10,248 bases of DNA, from positions 1-10,248 of the forward strand of contig RKRS01000249.1 of the NCBI GenBank assembly GCA_007571275.1. The letters are read 5' to 3'. Positions within the stretch are counted from its first letter, which is position 1. Each line of letters starts with the position of its first letter. Shown piece by piece: positions 1-7,674 of the stretch. Source of the stretch: Dehalococcoidia bacterium. Lineage in GTDB: Bacteria; Chloroflexota; Dehalococcoidia; Bin125. Below the pieces are notes generated by a model that saw only the letters and a list, made by a program, of their open reading frames with translations, made no database searches and was not told the origin of the DNA. The translations under genes were made by a program, and so were the position numbers.

Positions 1-39
1 GGCTTCACGTTCAAGAATCTCAATTCGCTCAACAGGCAT
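1..39 (-). CDS. Start of an unidentified gene, cut by the left window edge
   Basis: An ATG at 37-39 opens a minus-strand reading frame that stays open to the edge of the window; the 13 visible codons read MPVERIEILEREA. A GAGGAG Shine-Dalgarno sits 8 nt upstream of the ATG, which is the main reason to believe in this start. The visible peptide is charged and probably helical, but too short to identify. The gene lies 67 nt downstream of the PIN-domain gene in the same direction, so it may belong to the same transcript. Everything after residue 13 is outside the window. Confidence 0.55.
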   Translation of the reverse strand, partial: MPVERIEILEREA

Positions 40-47
40 GACTCAGG

Positions 48-53
48 CTCCTC
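48..53 (-). promoter_or_regulatory. Shine-Dalgarno GAGGAG for the left-edge gene
   Basis: The minus strand reads GAGGAG followed by 8 nt and then ATG at 37-39. It lies outside any other coding region, in the 67-nt gap after the PIN gene, and it fixes the start of the truncated gene. Confidence 0.6.
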
Positions 54-106
54 GATCGGCTCGCCCACACTGTGTCGCCTCAGGGTATCTGCTCGCTGTC
101 GAGCAC

Positions 107-610
107 TCAGAAATCAAGGCGTGGTAACGGATCGTTTGTCAGGATGCGCTCATCCTGTTGGAAGAGTCGTTCGAGTTGGCTGACGTCAAGCAACGTGCCA
201 CTCACGTCAAGCCCGATCGCTCGAGCCACACGTACCGCATTGCGGTCATGGCTGAGTAGCGGCAGTTGATACTCCGCTGTTTGCGCAATCAACCACGCAT
301 CTTCGCGTGCAACGCGACGCTCGAGTTGGAGCCGCGCCCGTACGCGTGCGATTCGAGCAAACCAACGACGCGTGGCATCGCTAGGCGGACCAAGGTACAC
401 GCAACTCTCGATAAATTCGGTCAATTTGACGCGTTGTATATCTGACCACTCGGCTGCTTCCAATTCAGCGCGACCGAAATACGTCAGCGCCAGCAAACGA
501 TTTGTAATCACGCGCGTATACTGCTCGCTCCACTGCGAATCCTCACGAACGATATAGCTGACAATATTGGTATCGAGAGACCATGGGGCAGGCTCATTCG
601 CCGACGTCAT
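107..610 (-). CDS. PIN-domain ribonuclease, VapC-like toxin
   Basis: The 167-residue product looks like a complete PIN-domain nuclease of the VapC type, which in characterised members cuts RNA with divalent metal. The family's four acidic positions are all recognisable: D13 in SLDTNIVSY, E49 in GRAELEAAEW, D104 in REDAWLIAQ and D122 in LLSHDRNAV. The nuclease is therefore predicted to be active. About 25 residues follow the last core segment (DERILTNDPLPRLDF end). The ATG at 608-610 lies inside the end of the preceding 311-codon gene (17-nt overlap); GGGAGGT stands 11 nt upstream of it, with a second purine patch nearer, so coupled translation is likely. The overlap is typical of toxin-antitoxin pairs, but the partner is not a short VapB-like antitoxin. 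The gene is AT-richer than most of the window, which may indicate transfer. The target RNA is unknown. Confidence 0.85.
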   Translation of the reverse strand: MTSANEPAPWSLDTNIVSYIVREDSQWSEQYTRVITNRLLALTYFGRAELEAAEWSDIQRVKLTEFIESCVYLGPPSDATRRWFARIARVRARLQLERRVAREDAWLIAQTAEYQLPLLSHDRNAVRVARAIGLDVSGTLLDVSQLERLFQQDERILTNDPLPRLDF

Positions 611-1529
611 ATGTCCCTCGTACCTCCCTCAGATAATTGGCAAAAGCGACAGCATCATCGTTGGTATCAAACAGCGACTTCAACATGCTTGGGTAGTCTG
701 GAGGATTCGACGGATCAAGCCCTTGCTCCTGCATCAACGTTTGCCAGTCTTTGTCAGGAACATCGACTCCGATCTCAGCCGGTTCGAGCAAGCGCAAGGA
801 CTCGACGGTGCTATGACCTGTTGCCACTACTGTCCGAATCCGAACCTCTACATCCCGATCAAATGCGTCTCTGAGTGAGACCGCAAGATCATTGGGAACC
901 TCGAGGAGCAACGAACTTCCGTCATACATTGTGACTCTCAGTCGCCGCTGGTCTGGTTGAGCATCCGCCATCATCGCCCGTCCGAACAGGACGCGCCGCC
1001 TAACGGGGCCTGCTTCATGGTCAGCTGGTAATGAGAGCTGCAAGGGAATGGTCACAACTCGACGTCGGCTTCCGTCCGCGCAATCAATCCCAGCCTGCGG
1101 GGCGATTCGTCGCATGGATGCGCGGAGCTCGTCGATTGCTCTACTACGGCGTGTCGCCGATCTTCCGTTGCCGCCACTGGCTAAATCATCTCGTAGCTCG
1201 CGCATCACCACGTCAGGAGTGAGCTGGGAACTGCGTTGGCCATCTATGGCCAACGATGTTTGTAACGCGTACTCAGGACGGGGCGGAGCGAGCTCGATCT
1301 TGAGTGTGCTGCCGGGGCCGCTGTACACAAGCGTGTACTCAACCAGCGACCGCTCCTGGAGAGACAGCGGTCCTTGCGGCCCCGGCTGTCCGAGCAGATC
1401 AGCGGCGATGTGCCTGGCAGCCGCAGTCAAGTCAAGCAGGAACTGGCCCACCGCCCGTGCACCGACCGACTCGCCATCGGCGCCATGAAATATGAAAATC
1501 ACCCATGGCTGGCTTGTCTGTCGCGCCAT
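594..1529 (-). CDS. Unrecognised 311-residue protein paired with the PIN nuclease
   Basis: I do not recognise a named family. The N-terminal ~45 residues look like a beta strand (WVIFIFHG) followed by an amphipathic helix. Residues 60-95 read as alternating strands, 105-142 as a basic, charged helical region, and 155-250 as a beta-rich segment whose core (LFGRAMMADA, RLRVTMYDGSSLLLEVP) resembles a small barrel. The last ~50 residues (WQTLMQEQGLDPSN onward) are acidic and probably helical. The ATG at 1527-1529 has GAGGGG 6 nt upstream. The stop overlaps the PIN start by 17 nt and the amidohydrolase gene ends 29 nt upstream. By position this would be the antitoxin or regulator of the PIN protein, with the acidic tail a possible neutralising segment; that role is inference from gene order. 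It is much longer than a usual VapB. Confidence 0.7.
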   Translation of the reverse strand: MARQTSQPWVIFIFHGADGESVGARAVGQFLLDLTAAARHIAADLLGQPGPQGPLSLQERSLVEYTLVYSGPGSTLKIELAPPRPEYALQTSLAIDGQRSSQLTPDVVMRELRDDLASGGNGRSATRRSRAIDELRASMRRIAPQAGIDCADGSRRRVVTIPLQLSLPADHEAGPVRRRVLFGRAMMADAQPDQRRLRVTMYDGSSLLLEVPNDLAVSLRDAFDRDVEVRIRTVVATGHSTVESLRLLEPAEIGVDVPDKDWQTLMQEQGLDPSNPPDYPSMLKSLFDTNDDAVAFANYLREVRGTYDVGE

Positions 1530-1558
1530 GCGACGCCCCTCTTGCTACGAGCGCGTAC

Positions 1559-2692
1559 TCAGGTCAGGCCCCAGATTTTTTGTGCGTTGCCGCCGACGAT
1601 CTTTTGCGCGTCCTCTACTGAGTCACAGGCGTCGAAGACGTCCCAGAGGGACTGCTGGGTGTAGCCGACGGCGCTCTCGGGGTGTGGGTAGTCCGAACCC
1701 CAGAGCACCTTGTCGACGCCGATCAGATCGAGCTGGCGCAGGCCGCTGGGATCCTCGATGAACGTCGCGTAGCAGTTCTCGAACCAGTAGTGACTCGGCG
1801 GGTTGGCCAGCTTCGGCGTCATCTCGCTCTCGAATGAGGCGTAGACCTTGTCGCAGTCGAACAGCGCGCTGGGCACCCAGGAGATGCCGCCCTCGGTGAA
1901 GACCACCCTGAGTCCGGGATTGCGCTCGAAGATGCCGGCGAAGGCCAGCAGCGCGAAAAGGCGACGGAACGGCTGGAAGGCGACCACGATGGTCGTGGCC
2001 AGACCGCCCTGCCCGCGCGCGTCGAACGTCTCGCCAACGTGGAAGCTGAGCGGCAGGCCAGACTCGCCGATCGCCTTCCACATGGGCTCGAGTGCGCGTG
2101 CGTTGTAGTACACCTTGGCGTGTGGCGGCGGTAGCGACGGCATCAGGACGCCCTTGAAGCCGAGCGCTTTGATCTTCTGTAGCTCGTCCTCAGTCGCCTC
2201 GGGGTTCCAGTAGTTGAGCAACGCCAAGCCGTGTAGCTTGTCCGGGCGCTCGGCGCAGAACTCGGCCAGCATCTCGTTGTAGGCGTCCATGCAAGCCTGG
2301 ATGTAATCGAAGTCCTGGTTGCGAATCACGCCCAACATGCGTTGGGGGAAGAGAATTTCCTGATCGACCCCTTCGCGTGAGATCTCCTCCACGCGAATGC
2401 TGGCGTCCCACATTCCGGCGCGACCCTCGATCATTTCGCTCGGCATCGCCGGATTGTCGGTCGTCTGACCGTCGATCTCCATGTGGAAGCCACGCTCGTT
2501 GAAGACGCCACGCGGCGCGCGGTCGCGGTATTTGGCCGGCATGCGGTCGACGAATTCACCCGTCTCCAGCCAGTGGCTATCGGCGGAGATCACCGTGGTA
2601 CCGGCCGGCAGTGGCCGTGTGACCTCGGGTAGTTCTCGCTGATTCGGCCAGGGCAGGGGGCTGGTGCTGATGCTGCTGAGGGTTGTAGTCAT
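1559..2692 (-). CDS. Amidohydrolase family protein (COG2159, ACMSD-like metal-dependent hydrolase/decarboxylase)
   Basis: The product is a TIM-barrel metal-dependent hydrolase of the amidohydrolase-2 type; relatives hydrolyse or decarboxylate small carboxylic acids in the cytoplasm. Family landmarks, numbered from the ATG at 2690-2692, are ISADSH at 35-40 (D38 and H40 replace the usual HxH), FHVG with H218, VFTEGGISWVP with E267, and WGSDYPHPES with D334. The end NAQKIWGLT matches the NAxKLYGL tail common in the family. Its 377 residues are a normal length. I chose this ATG because the extra N-terminus from in-frame TTG 2764 or ATG 2758 is polar and unlike a domain; none of the three starts has a convincing Shine-Dalgarno, so the start is uncertain. 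It is divergent from the transporter gene across 121 nt, which suggests a shared regulatory region and possibly a shared substrate. The substrate is not predictable. Confidence 0.88.
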   Translation of the reverse strand: MTTTLSSISTSPLPWPNQRELPEVTRPLPAGTTVISADSHWLETGEFVDRMPAKYRDRAPRGVFNERGFHMEIDGQTTDNPAMPSEMIEGRAGMWDASIRVEEISREGVDQEILFPQRMLGVIRNQDFDYIQACMDAYNEMLAEFCAERPDKLHGLALLNYWNPEATEDELQKIKALGFKGVLMPSLPPPHAKVYYNARALEPMWKAIGESGLPLSFHVGETFDARGQGGLATTIVVAFQPFRRLFALLAFAGIFERNPGLRVVFTEGGISWVPSALFDCDKVYASFESEMTPKLANPPSHYWFENCYATFIEDPSGLRQLDLIGVDKVLWGSDYPHPESAVGYTQQSLWDVFDACDSVEDAQKIVGGNAQKIWGLT

Positions 2693-2774
2693 GGAAGTGT
2701 GGTCCGTTCGCTGCGGCTGTGCTGAGCGTTGAATACGCGACTGTGTCGTGAATCTCATAGACAAGATATCGCTC

Positions 2775-2806
2775 TTGATCGTAGTTGGCGCGCGCGCGAG
2801 TAGCCT
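2775..2806 (+). promoter_or_regulatory. Putative leaderless promoter of the transporter gene
   Basis: A TAnnnT -10 box (TAGCCT, 2801-2806) ends 7 nt before the chosen ATG at 2814, so transcription would begin at or next to the start codon. TTGATC at 2775-2780 could be the -35, with a long 20-nt spacer. No Shine-Dalgarno precedes the ATG, as expected for a leaderless message. The spacer contains an alternating GC tract (about 2788-2797). The rest of the 121-nt divergent gap (2693-2813) shows no clear operator palindrome. Confidence 0.4.
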
Positions 2807-2813
2807 GCGCTGT

Positions 2814-4112
2814 ATGGCTATCGAAGCGACGACGTATGAACCGAAGGGAACGCGAGCCGGACGACTCGGGCGGGTCTATTACGGCTGGTACGTGCTGTTC
2901 GGCATGGTGATCGCGCTATTGGTAGCGGAGGGCGCGACGTTCGGCTCGTTCGGCGCGTACGTGCAGCCGCTGGAGCGCCAGTTCGGCTGGTCACGCGCCG
3001 AAGTCTCGCTCGGATTTTCTGTGGTCGTCGGTACGGTTGGACTTCTGGCGCCGATCATCGGTCGGCTGATCGATGTCGTCGGACCGCGTCGACTGATGCT
3101 GATCGGCGCGCCGCTGGCGATGCTCTCGATGGCCCTGCTGGCCTTCATGACGCAGCTCTGGCAGTGGTATGCCTATCTCGCCTTGAACGCGGCGGCGCTC
3201 GGCCTGATCGCCTATATGCCGGCCCAGGCGCTGGCGGTGCGCTGGTTCGACCGCCAGCGCGCCGTTGCGGTCAGCGTCATCGGCGCCTCGGTCTGGTTGG
3301 GACAGCTGATCATGCTGCCGCTCACCCAGACGATCATTTCACGACTGGGCTGGGGCGACGCCTTCCTCTGGTCCGGATTCATGGTGCTAGGCGCATACGC
3401 CGTGGCCTTCGTACTGGTTCGCGACCGACCCGGACCCGATTCCGGCACAGAGTCGCAGCGTCCGCGACAAACGCAAACAACGGCGGTGTCAAACGAGATC
3501 AGCGGCGTCACACCGCGTGTCGCAATCCGCACACCGCTCTTCTGGGCGCTCGTGCTGGGCTTGATGCTGTTTTACTTCGTCGTCTTTGGCTGGCTCTCGC
3601 AAGCGGTGCCGATCTACCAGTCGCTCGACTACTCCGACGCAACGGCAGCGTTGATCGTCTCGTTGACCGCCGGGGGCGCGGTGGTCTGGATTCTGACCGC
3701 GGGCGGACAACTGGAGCGCTTCCGACGACCCGAGCGGGCCGCGGCCCTCTGCACCGTCTGCATCTGCGGATCGATGGCCGTGCTCTGGGCTTCGGGCGGC
3801 ACGACCTGGGGCGTCGCGGTGCAGGTCGTGCTCTACGTGCTGGGCTTCGCCGCGGCGCCGTCGCTGGAGGCGCTGATGATCTCGCGCGGGTTCGGGCTGG
3901 CCCACTTCGCCACGATCATGGGTACCGCCTTCACCTTCCAGACGATGGCGATCATGTTCTCGCCCTGGGTAGCGGGTCGCATCTACGACGCCAGCGGCAG
4001 CTATGACGGAGCGCTGGTCATGTACGCGATCTGCGCCGGCGCGTCCTGTGTGGTCTTCCTGGTCGCCTCTCGCATCCGCCAACCGCTTGCAACCCGGTTG
4101 TCGGAACGCTAG
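2814..4112 (+). CDS. Major facilitator superfamily transporter, monocarboxylate/oxalate-formate type
   Basis: The 432-residue protein has the two six-helix halves of a major facilitator permease. Hydrophobic segments lie roughly at 23-45, 62-85, 95-113, 118-140, 148-170, 182-203, then 241-262, 276-298, 308-327, 331-352, 362-384 and 398-419, with a hydrophilic central loop at about 204-240. The motif-A loop between helices 2 and 3 is GRLIDVVGPRR (83-93), and FGWSRAEVS just before helix 2 is typical of the monocarboxylate and oxalate/formate antiporter branch. A small organic anion is therefore a likely cargo; this is family-level inference. I start it at the ATG at 2814 (MAIEATTYEP) because the upstream in-frame codons from 2748 add a second hydrophobic stretch not typical of the family and overlap the regulatory region. 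Divergence from an amidohydrolase gene suggests a transport and degradation pair. It converges on the tRNA gene. Confidence 0.9.
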   Translation: MAIEATTYEPKGTRAGRLGRVYYGWYVLFGMVIALLVAEGATFGSFGAYVQPLERQFGWSRAEVSLGFSVVVGTVGLLAPIIGRLIDVVGPRRLMLIGAPLAMLSMALLAFMTQLWQWYAYLALNAAALGLIAYMPAQALAVRWFDRQRAVAVSVIGASVWLGQLIMLPLTQTIISRLGWGDAFLWSGFMVLGAYAVAFVLVRDRPGPDSGTESQRPRQTQTTAVSNEISGVTPRVAIRTPLFWALVLGLMLFYFVVFGWLSQAVPIYQSLDYSDATAALIVSLTAGGAVVWILTAGGQLERFRRPERAAALCTVCICGSMAVLWASGGTTWGVAVQVVLYVLGFAAAPSLEALMISRGFGLAHFATIMGTAFTFQTMAIMFSPWVAGRIYDASGSYDGALVMYAICAGASCVVFLVASRIRQPLATRLSER

Positions 4113-4155
4113 ACGCAACACCCACGAGATCAGCGCTGGTGGGCTCTTGAGTGGC

Positions 4156-4165
4156 TCGGGGAGTG
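4156..4165. repeat. 10-bp inverted copy of the tRNA-Pro 5' end, just past its 3' end
   Basis: TCGGGGAGTG at 4156-4165 is the exact reverse complement of plus-strand 4246-4255, which holds the 5' acceptor strand, positions 8 and 9, and one flanking base of the tRNA gene. In the tRNA precursor, this trailer could pair with the 5' end over 10 bp, longer than the 7-bp acceptor stem. The 65-nt interval 4113-4177 otherwise holds only a weak 5-bp GTGGG/CCCAC stem without a U tract. Confidence 0.45.
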
Positions 4166-4175
4166 CGGTGATCAG

Positions 4176-4254
<79 letters not shown>

Positions 4255-4289
4255 ACGTTTCCAGCTTACTACCATGAGTGCTTCGCGGA

Positions 4290-5429
4290 TCACCAGTTGG
4301 TGAAGGCTCCGTCGCGGCGCTTGAGCATCGGCGCGTAGCCGTTCGGCGGTTCTGGATATCTTGCGGCGGCCCGCGCGTCGAAGCTGATGCCCCAGCCGGG
4401 TTGGTCGGTCGGCAGCGCATGACCGCGTTCGAACGGGGTTTGCTGGGGGAAGACGTCCTCCAGGATCGTGCCAGGTTCGCGGGCCATCTCGAGGACGCCG
4501 GCGTTGGCCGCGGCCAGCGTGAGATGCGCGCCTGCAGCCGAGGAGACCGGACCGAGCGGATTGTGCGGCGCGATCTGGATGTGATGCGTCTCGGCCCAGC
4601 GCGCGATCTTGAGCGCCTCGGTCAAGCCGCCGACGAGGCAGAGATCGATGCGGGCGTAGTCGATTAGCTCTTCCTCAATCGCGCTGGCGAAGCCCCACTT
4701 GCCATGCCATTGCTCGCCTGCGGCGAGCGGCACGCTGGTTCGTTCACGCAGGCGGCGATACGACTCCGGCCGCTCCGAGCGCAACGCGTCCTCGATGAAG
4801 AATGGCTGAACATCTTCGACCGCGCGACAGTACCTGAGCGCATCGGGAAGATCGACTCTGGTGTGGACATCGACGCACAGCTCCAGCTCGGGACCGAAGT
4901 GCGCGCGGACCGCTTCGATGGCATGGACCGAGCGGCGGACGGCGTCGGACGGATCGAAGGCTTCAGCCGTCGTGCCGCTGAACCCCCAGCGGGCGAAGCG
5001 CCAGCCGTCGGCGACGGTACGCTCGATGTCGTCGATCAGCCGAGACGGTTCGTCCTCGCCCTCATTGTGGGGATAGCACTGGATGCGCTCGCGGACGAGC
5101 CCGCCGATCAGGTTGTAGACGGGCTGGCCAAGCAATTTGCCCTTGAGGTCCCAGAGGGCAAGATCGATGGCGGAGATGGCGGCGGAGTTGATGCGATCGG
5201 CGGGAAAGAACGACGCCCGCGCCATGAGCTGCCAGAGATGTTCGGTACGCATCGGGTCCTCGCCGATGACCAGCTCAGAGAAGCGTTCGATGCAGGCGGC
5301 GATCGCGCGTTCCTGCCAGGTCAGACCGGATTCTCCAACGCCGTAGGTACCATCATCGGCGGTGACCGTGACGAACAGGTGGGGTCGCCAGGTCATGATC
5401 GGGTAGATGTCGACGCTGGTGATACGCAT
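4290..5429 (-). CDS. Enolase-superfamily sugar-acid dehydratase (galactonate/mannonate dehydratase-like, MR/MLE family)
   Basis: The 379-residue product has an N-terminal capping domain (about 1-120) and a TIM barrel (about 125-350). Metal ligands are recognisable as D187 in CVDVHTRV, E213 in FFIEDAL and E239 in LAAGEQW. Acid/base candidates are H189 and H289 (APHNPLGP). The spacings D-26-E-26-E-50-H and the D-x-H pair equal those I recall for E. coli galactonate dehydratase (D183, H185, E209, E235, H285), which removes water from a sugar acid to give a 2-keto-3-deoxy acid. A dehydratase is thus favoured over a racemase or cycloisomerase, which use lysines here. The exact sugar acid cannot be named. 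The ATG at 5427-5429 has no Shine-Dalgarno but has a TATCGT box 6 nt upstream, so the message is probably leaderless. It is followed by tRNA-Pro and faces the transporter gene tail to tail. Confidence 0.92.
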   Translation of the reverse strand: MRITSVDIYPIMTWRPHLFVTVTADDGTYGVGESGLTWQERAIAACIERFSELVIGEDPMRTEHLWQLMARASFFPADRINSAAISAIDLALWDLKGKLLGQPVYNLIGGLVRERIQCYPHNEGEDEPSRLIDDIERTVADGWRFARWGFSGTTAEAFDPSDAVRRSVHAIEAVRAHFGPELELCVDVHTRVDLPDALRYCRAVEDVQPFFIEDALRSERPESYRRLRERTSVPLAAGEQWHGKWGFASAIEEELIDYARIDLCLVGGLTEALKIARWAETHHIQIAPHNPLGPVSSAAGAHLTLAAANAGVLEMAREPGTILEDVFPQQTPFERGHALPTDQPGWGISFDARAAARYPEPPNGYAPMLKRRDGAFTNW

Positions 5430-5435
5430 ATGCAG

Positions 5436-5441
5436 ACGATA
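5436..5441 (-). promoter_or_regulatory. Putative leaderless -10 box of the dehydratase gene
   Basis: TATCGT on the minus strand fits TAnnnT and ends exactly 6 nt before the ATG at 5427-5429, which would place transcript position +1 at the start codon. No good -35 hexamer is visible; the expected position falls inside the adjoining inverted-repeat block, so folding of those repeats could affect promoter use. Confidence 0.4.
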
Positions 5442-5449
5442 GCTGGTGT

Positions 5450-5634
5450 GGGAAGCTCCCTTCAGTCCCTACGGGACAGCTTCCCCCAATGGGGGAAGCG
5501 AGGGCGAGTCTACCGGTGGATAGCATCTCCCAGGACTGGGAAGCGTGGGAGCTTCCCTACAGGACTGCTCATTCAGTGGAGGAAGCGGAACAGGCGTCCT
5601 CGCTCACTCGCTCCCTCCCCCGTTGAGGGGCTGT
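5450..5634. repeat. Composite block of nested and competing inverted repeats
   Basis: This gene-free stretch is almost wholly self-complementary. A perfect 9-bp stem with an AAT loop lies at 5479-5499 (GCTTCCCCC / GGGGGAAGC). GTCCC-TAC-GGGAC forms a hairpin at 5465-5477. GGGAAGCT at 5450-5457 pairs with AGCTTCCC at 5478-5485, enclosing that hairpin and competing with the 9-bp stem. GGGAAGC/GCTTCCC pair at 5538-5557. CCCC-GTTGA-GGGG lies at 5618-5630. At a larger scale 5465-5487 is an imperfect inverted copy of 5547-5567, and 5479-5509 of about 5603-5634. None of the stems is followed by a T tract, so simple terminators are unlikely. It resembles REP/BIME-like palindromic elements, or a remnant of a small non-coding mobile element. 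I cannot see whether copies exist elsewhere. Confidence 0.65.
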
Positions 5635-5859
5635 TCAGCGGCGGTCGTCGCGGCCGTCGTAGATTGGCTCGTTGAGGTAGACGTCGCCGTTTCTGATTTT
5701 GAGGTTGAACAGGCACTTGGGATCGGTGCAGACCCAGGCCTTGAAGTGGACGGCCGCGCCTTGGCCGCCAAAGTCAGAGAGCGGCACCAGAACCCCGTTT
5801 TCACACTGCGCGCACCTGGGGAATCCCCCTGGCGTCACGCCGAGAGCATCGCTCGCCAT
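5635..5859 (-). CDS. Small zinc-ribbon protein (74 residues)
   Basis: The product carries two cysteine pairs, C16-x2-C19 (CAQC) and C44-x4-C49 (CTDPKC), a spacing expected for a zinc ribbon. Between and after them are regular strand-like segments (NGVLVPLSDFGG, AAVHFKAWVC, FNLKIRNGDVYLNEP) and an acidic, arginine-rich tail. I do not recognise a named family; a structural or nucleic-acid-binding role would be a guess. I chose the ATG at 5857-5859 because AAGGGAG lies 10 nt upstream; an in-frame GTG at 5883 would add only MAQGSCGA and place that site inside the gene. It follows citramalate synthase in the same direction after 147 nt and has its own promoter-like site. Its stop codon abuts the inverted-repeat block. 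Patterned cysteines, a ribosome site and an intact frame support a real gene despite its size. Confidence 0.75.
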   Translation of the reverse strand: MASDALGVTPGGFPRCAQCENGVLVPLSDFGGQGAAVHFKAWVCTDPKCLFNLKIRNGDVYLNEPIYDGRDDRR

Positions 5860-5869
5860 CGCCCCACAA

Positions 5870-5876
5870 CTCCCTT
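5870..5876 (-). promoter_or_regulatory. Shine-Dalgarno AAGGGAG deciding the zinc-ribbon gene start
   Basis: AAGGGAG on the minus strand stands 10 nt before the ATG at 5857-5859. It favours that ATG over the in-frame GTG at 5881-5883, which has no comparable site. Confidence 0.5.
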
Positions 5877-5944
5877 GGGCCACGCCCGCTCACCGGCATA
5901 CACAGCACAGTCCCGCTCAGCAGCGGCCCACGATGTCAATGCGT

Positions 5945-5975
5945 ATGTTAACGGCTGCGCACTCGCCCCTGCCAA
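5945..5975 (-). promoter_or_regulatory. Putative promoter of the zinc-ribbon gene
   Basis: In the 147-nt gap after citramalate synthase the minus strand carries TTGGCA (5970-5975), a 19-nt spacer and TAACAT (5945-5950). The predicted transcript would start near 5938 and have a leader of about 80 nt with a Shine-Dalgarno and a short hairpin, CCGCT-GCTG-AGCGG, at 5913-5926. An alternative -35, TTGACA, lies just downstream at about 5934-5939 but has no matching -10. Confidence 0.35.
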
Positions 5976-6006
5976 CCGCGCACAGTGGCATCATACCAAC
6001 CCGTGC

Positions 6007-7647
<1,641 letters not shown>

Positions 7648-7653
7648 GGATTG

Positions 7654-7659
7654 AGGTTA
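7654..7659 (-). promoter_or_regulatory. Putative leaderless -10 box of cimA
   Basis: TAACCT on the minus strand fits TAnnnT and ends 6 nt before the cimA ATG, in the 27-nt gap after the transformylase gene. The sequence 17-19 nt further upstream is a poor -35 (GTCACT at best). It has the same geometry as the boxes before the dehydratase and transporter genes. Confidence 0.4.
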
Positions 7660-7674
7660 CAACCGATTGACGCT

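Noticed and set aside
1048..1761. Plus-strand frames opposite the 311-residue gene and the end of the amidohydrolase gene
   Set aside because: Several overlapping frames of similar length exist, none with a ribosome site or recognisable domain, while the minus-strand genes have starts, order and domain evidence.
2693..2764. N-terminal extension of the amidohydrolase from TTG 2764 or ATG 2758
   Set aside because: The added residues are polar and low in complexity, match no domain, and would use most of the divergent regulatory gap; still possible, because the preferred ATG also lacks a good ribosome site.
2748..2813. N-terminal extension of the transporter from ATG 2748
   Set aside because: It would add a hydrophobic stretch before the polar N-terminus and overlap the putative -10 box; the ATG at 2814 gives a normal family N-terminus.
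3164..4121. Long frames of 280 codons (plus, frame-shifted) and 210 codons (minus) within the transporter gene
   Set aside because: Both are arginine/glycine/alanine-rich low-complexity translations lying over a clear 12-helix permease; they are shadow frames.
4115..4142. Possible bidirectional terminator between the transporter and the tRNA
   Set aside because: Only a 5-bp CCCAC/GTGGG stem with a 13-nt loop and no T tract on either strand; too weak to annotate.
5450..5634. CRISPR array or tandem repeat
   Set aside because: The repeats are inverted, unequal in length and not spaced by uniform unique spacers, so a palindromic element fits better.
4704..5675. A 323-codon open frame on the plus strand, antisense to the dehydratase gene
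   Set aside because: It mirrors a well-identified enzyme with a complete active site, its translation resembles no domain, and it runs through the palindromic block. It is a by-product of high GC codon use.
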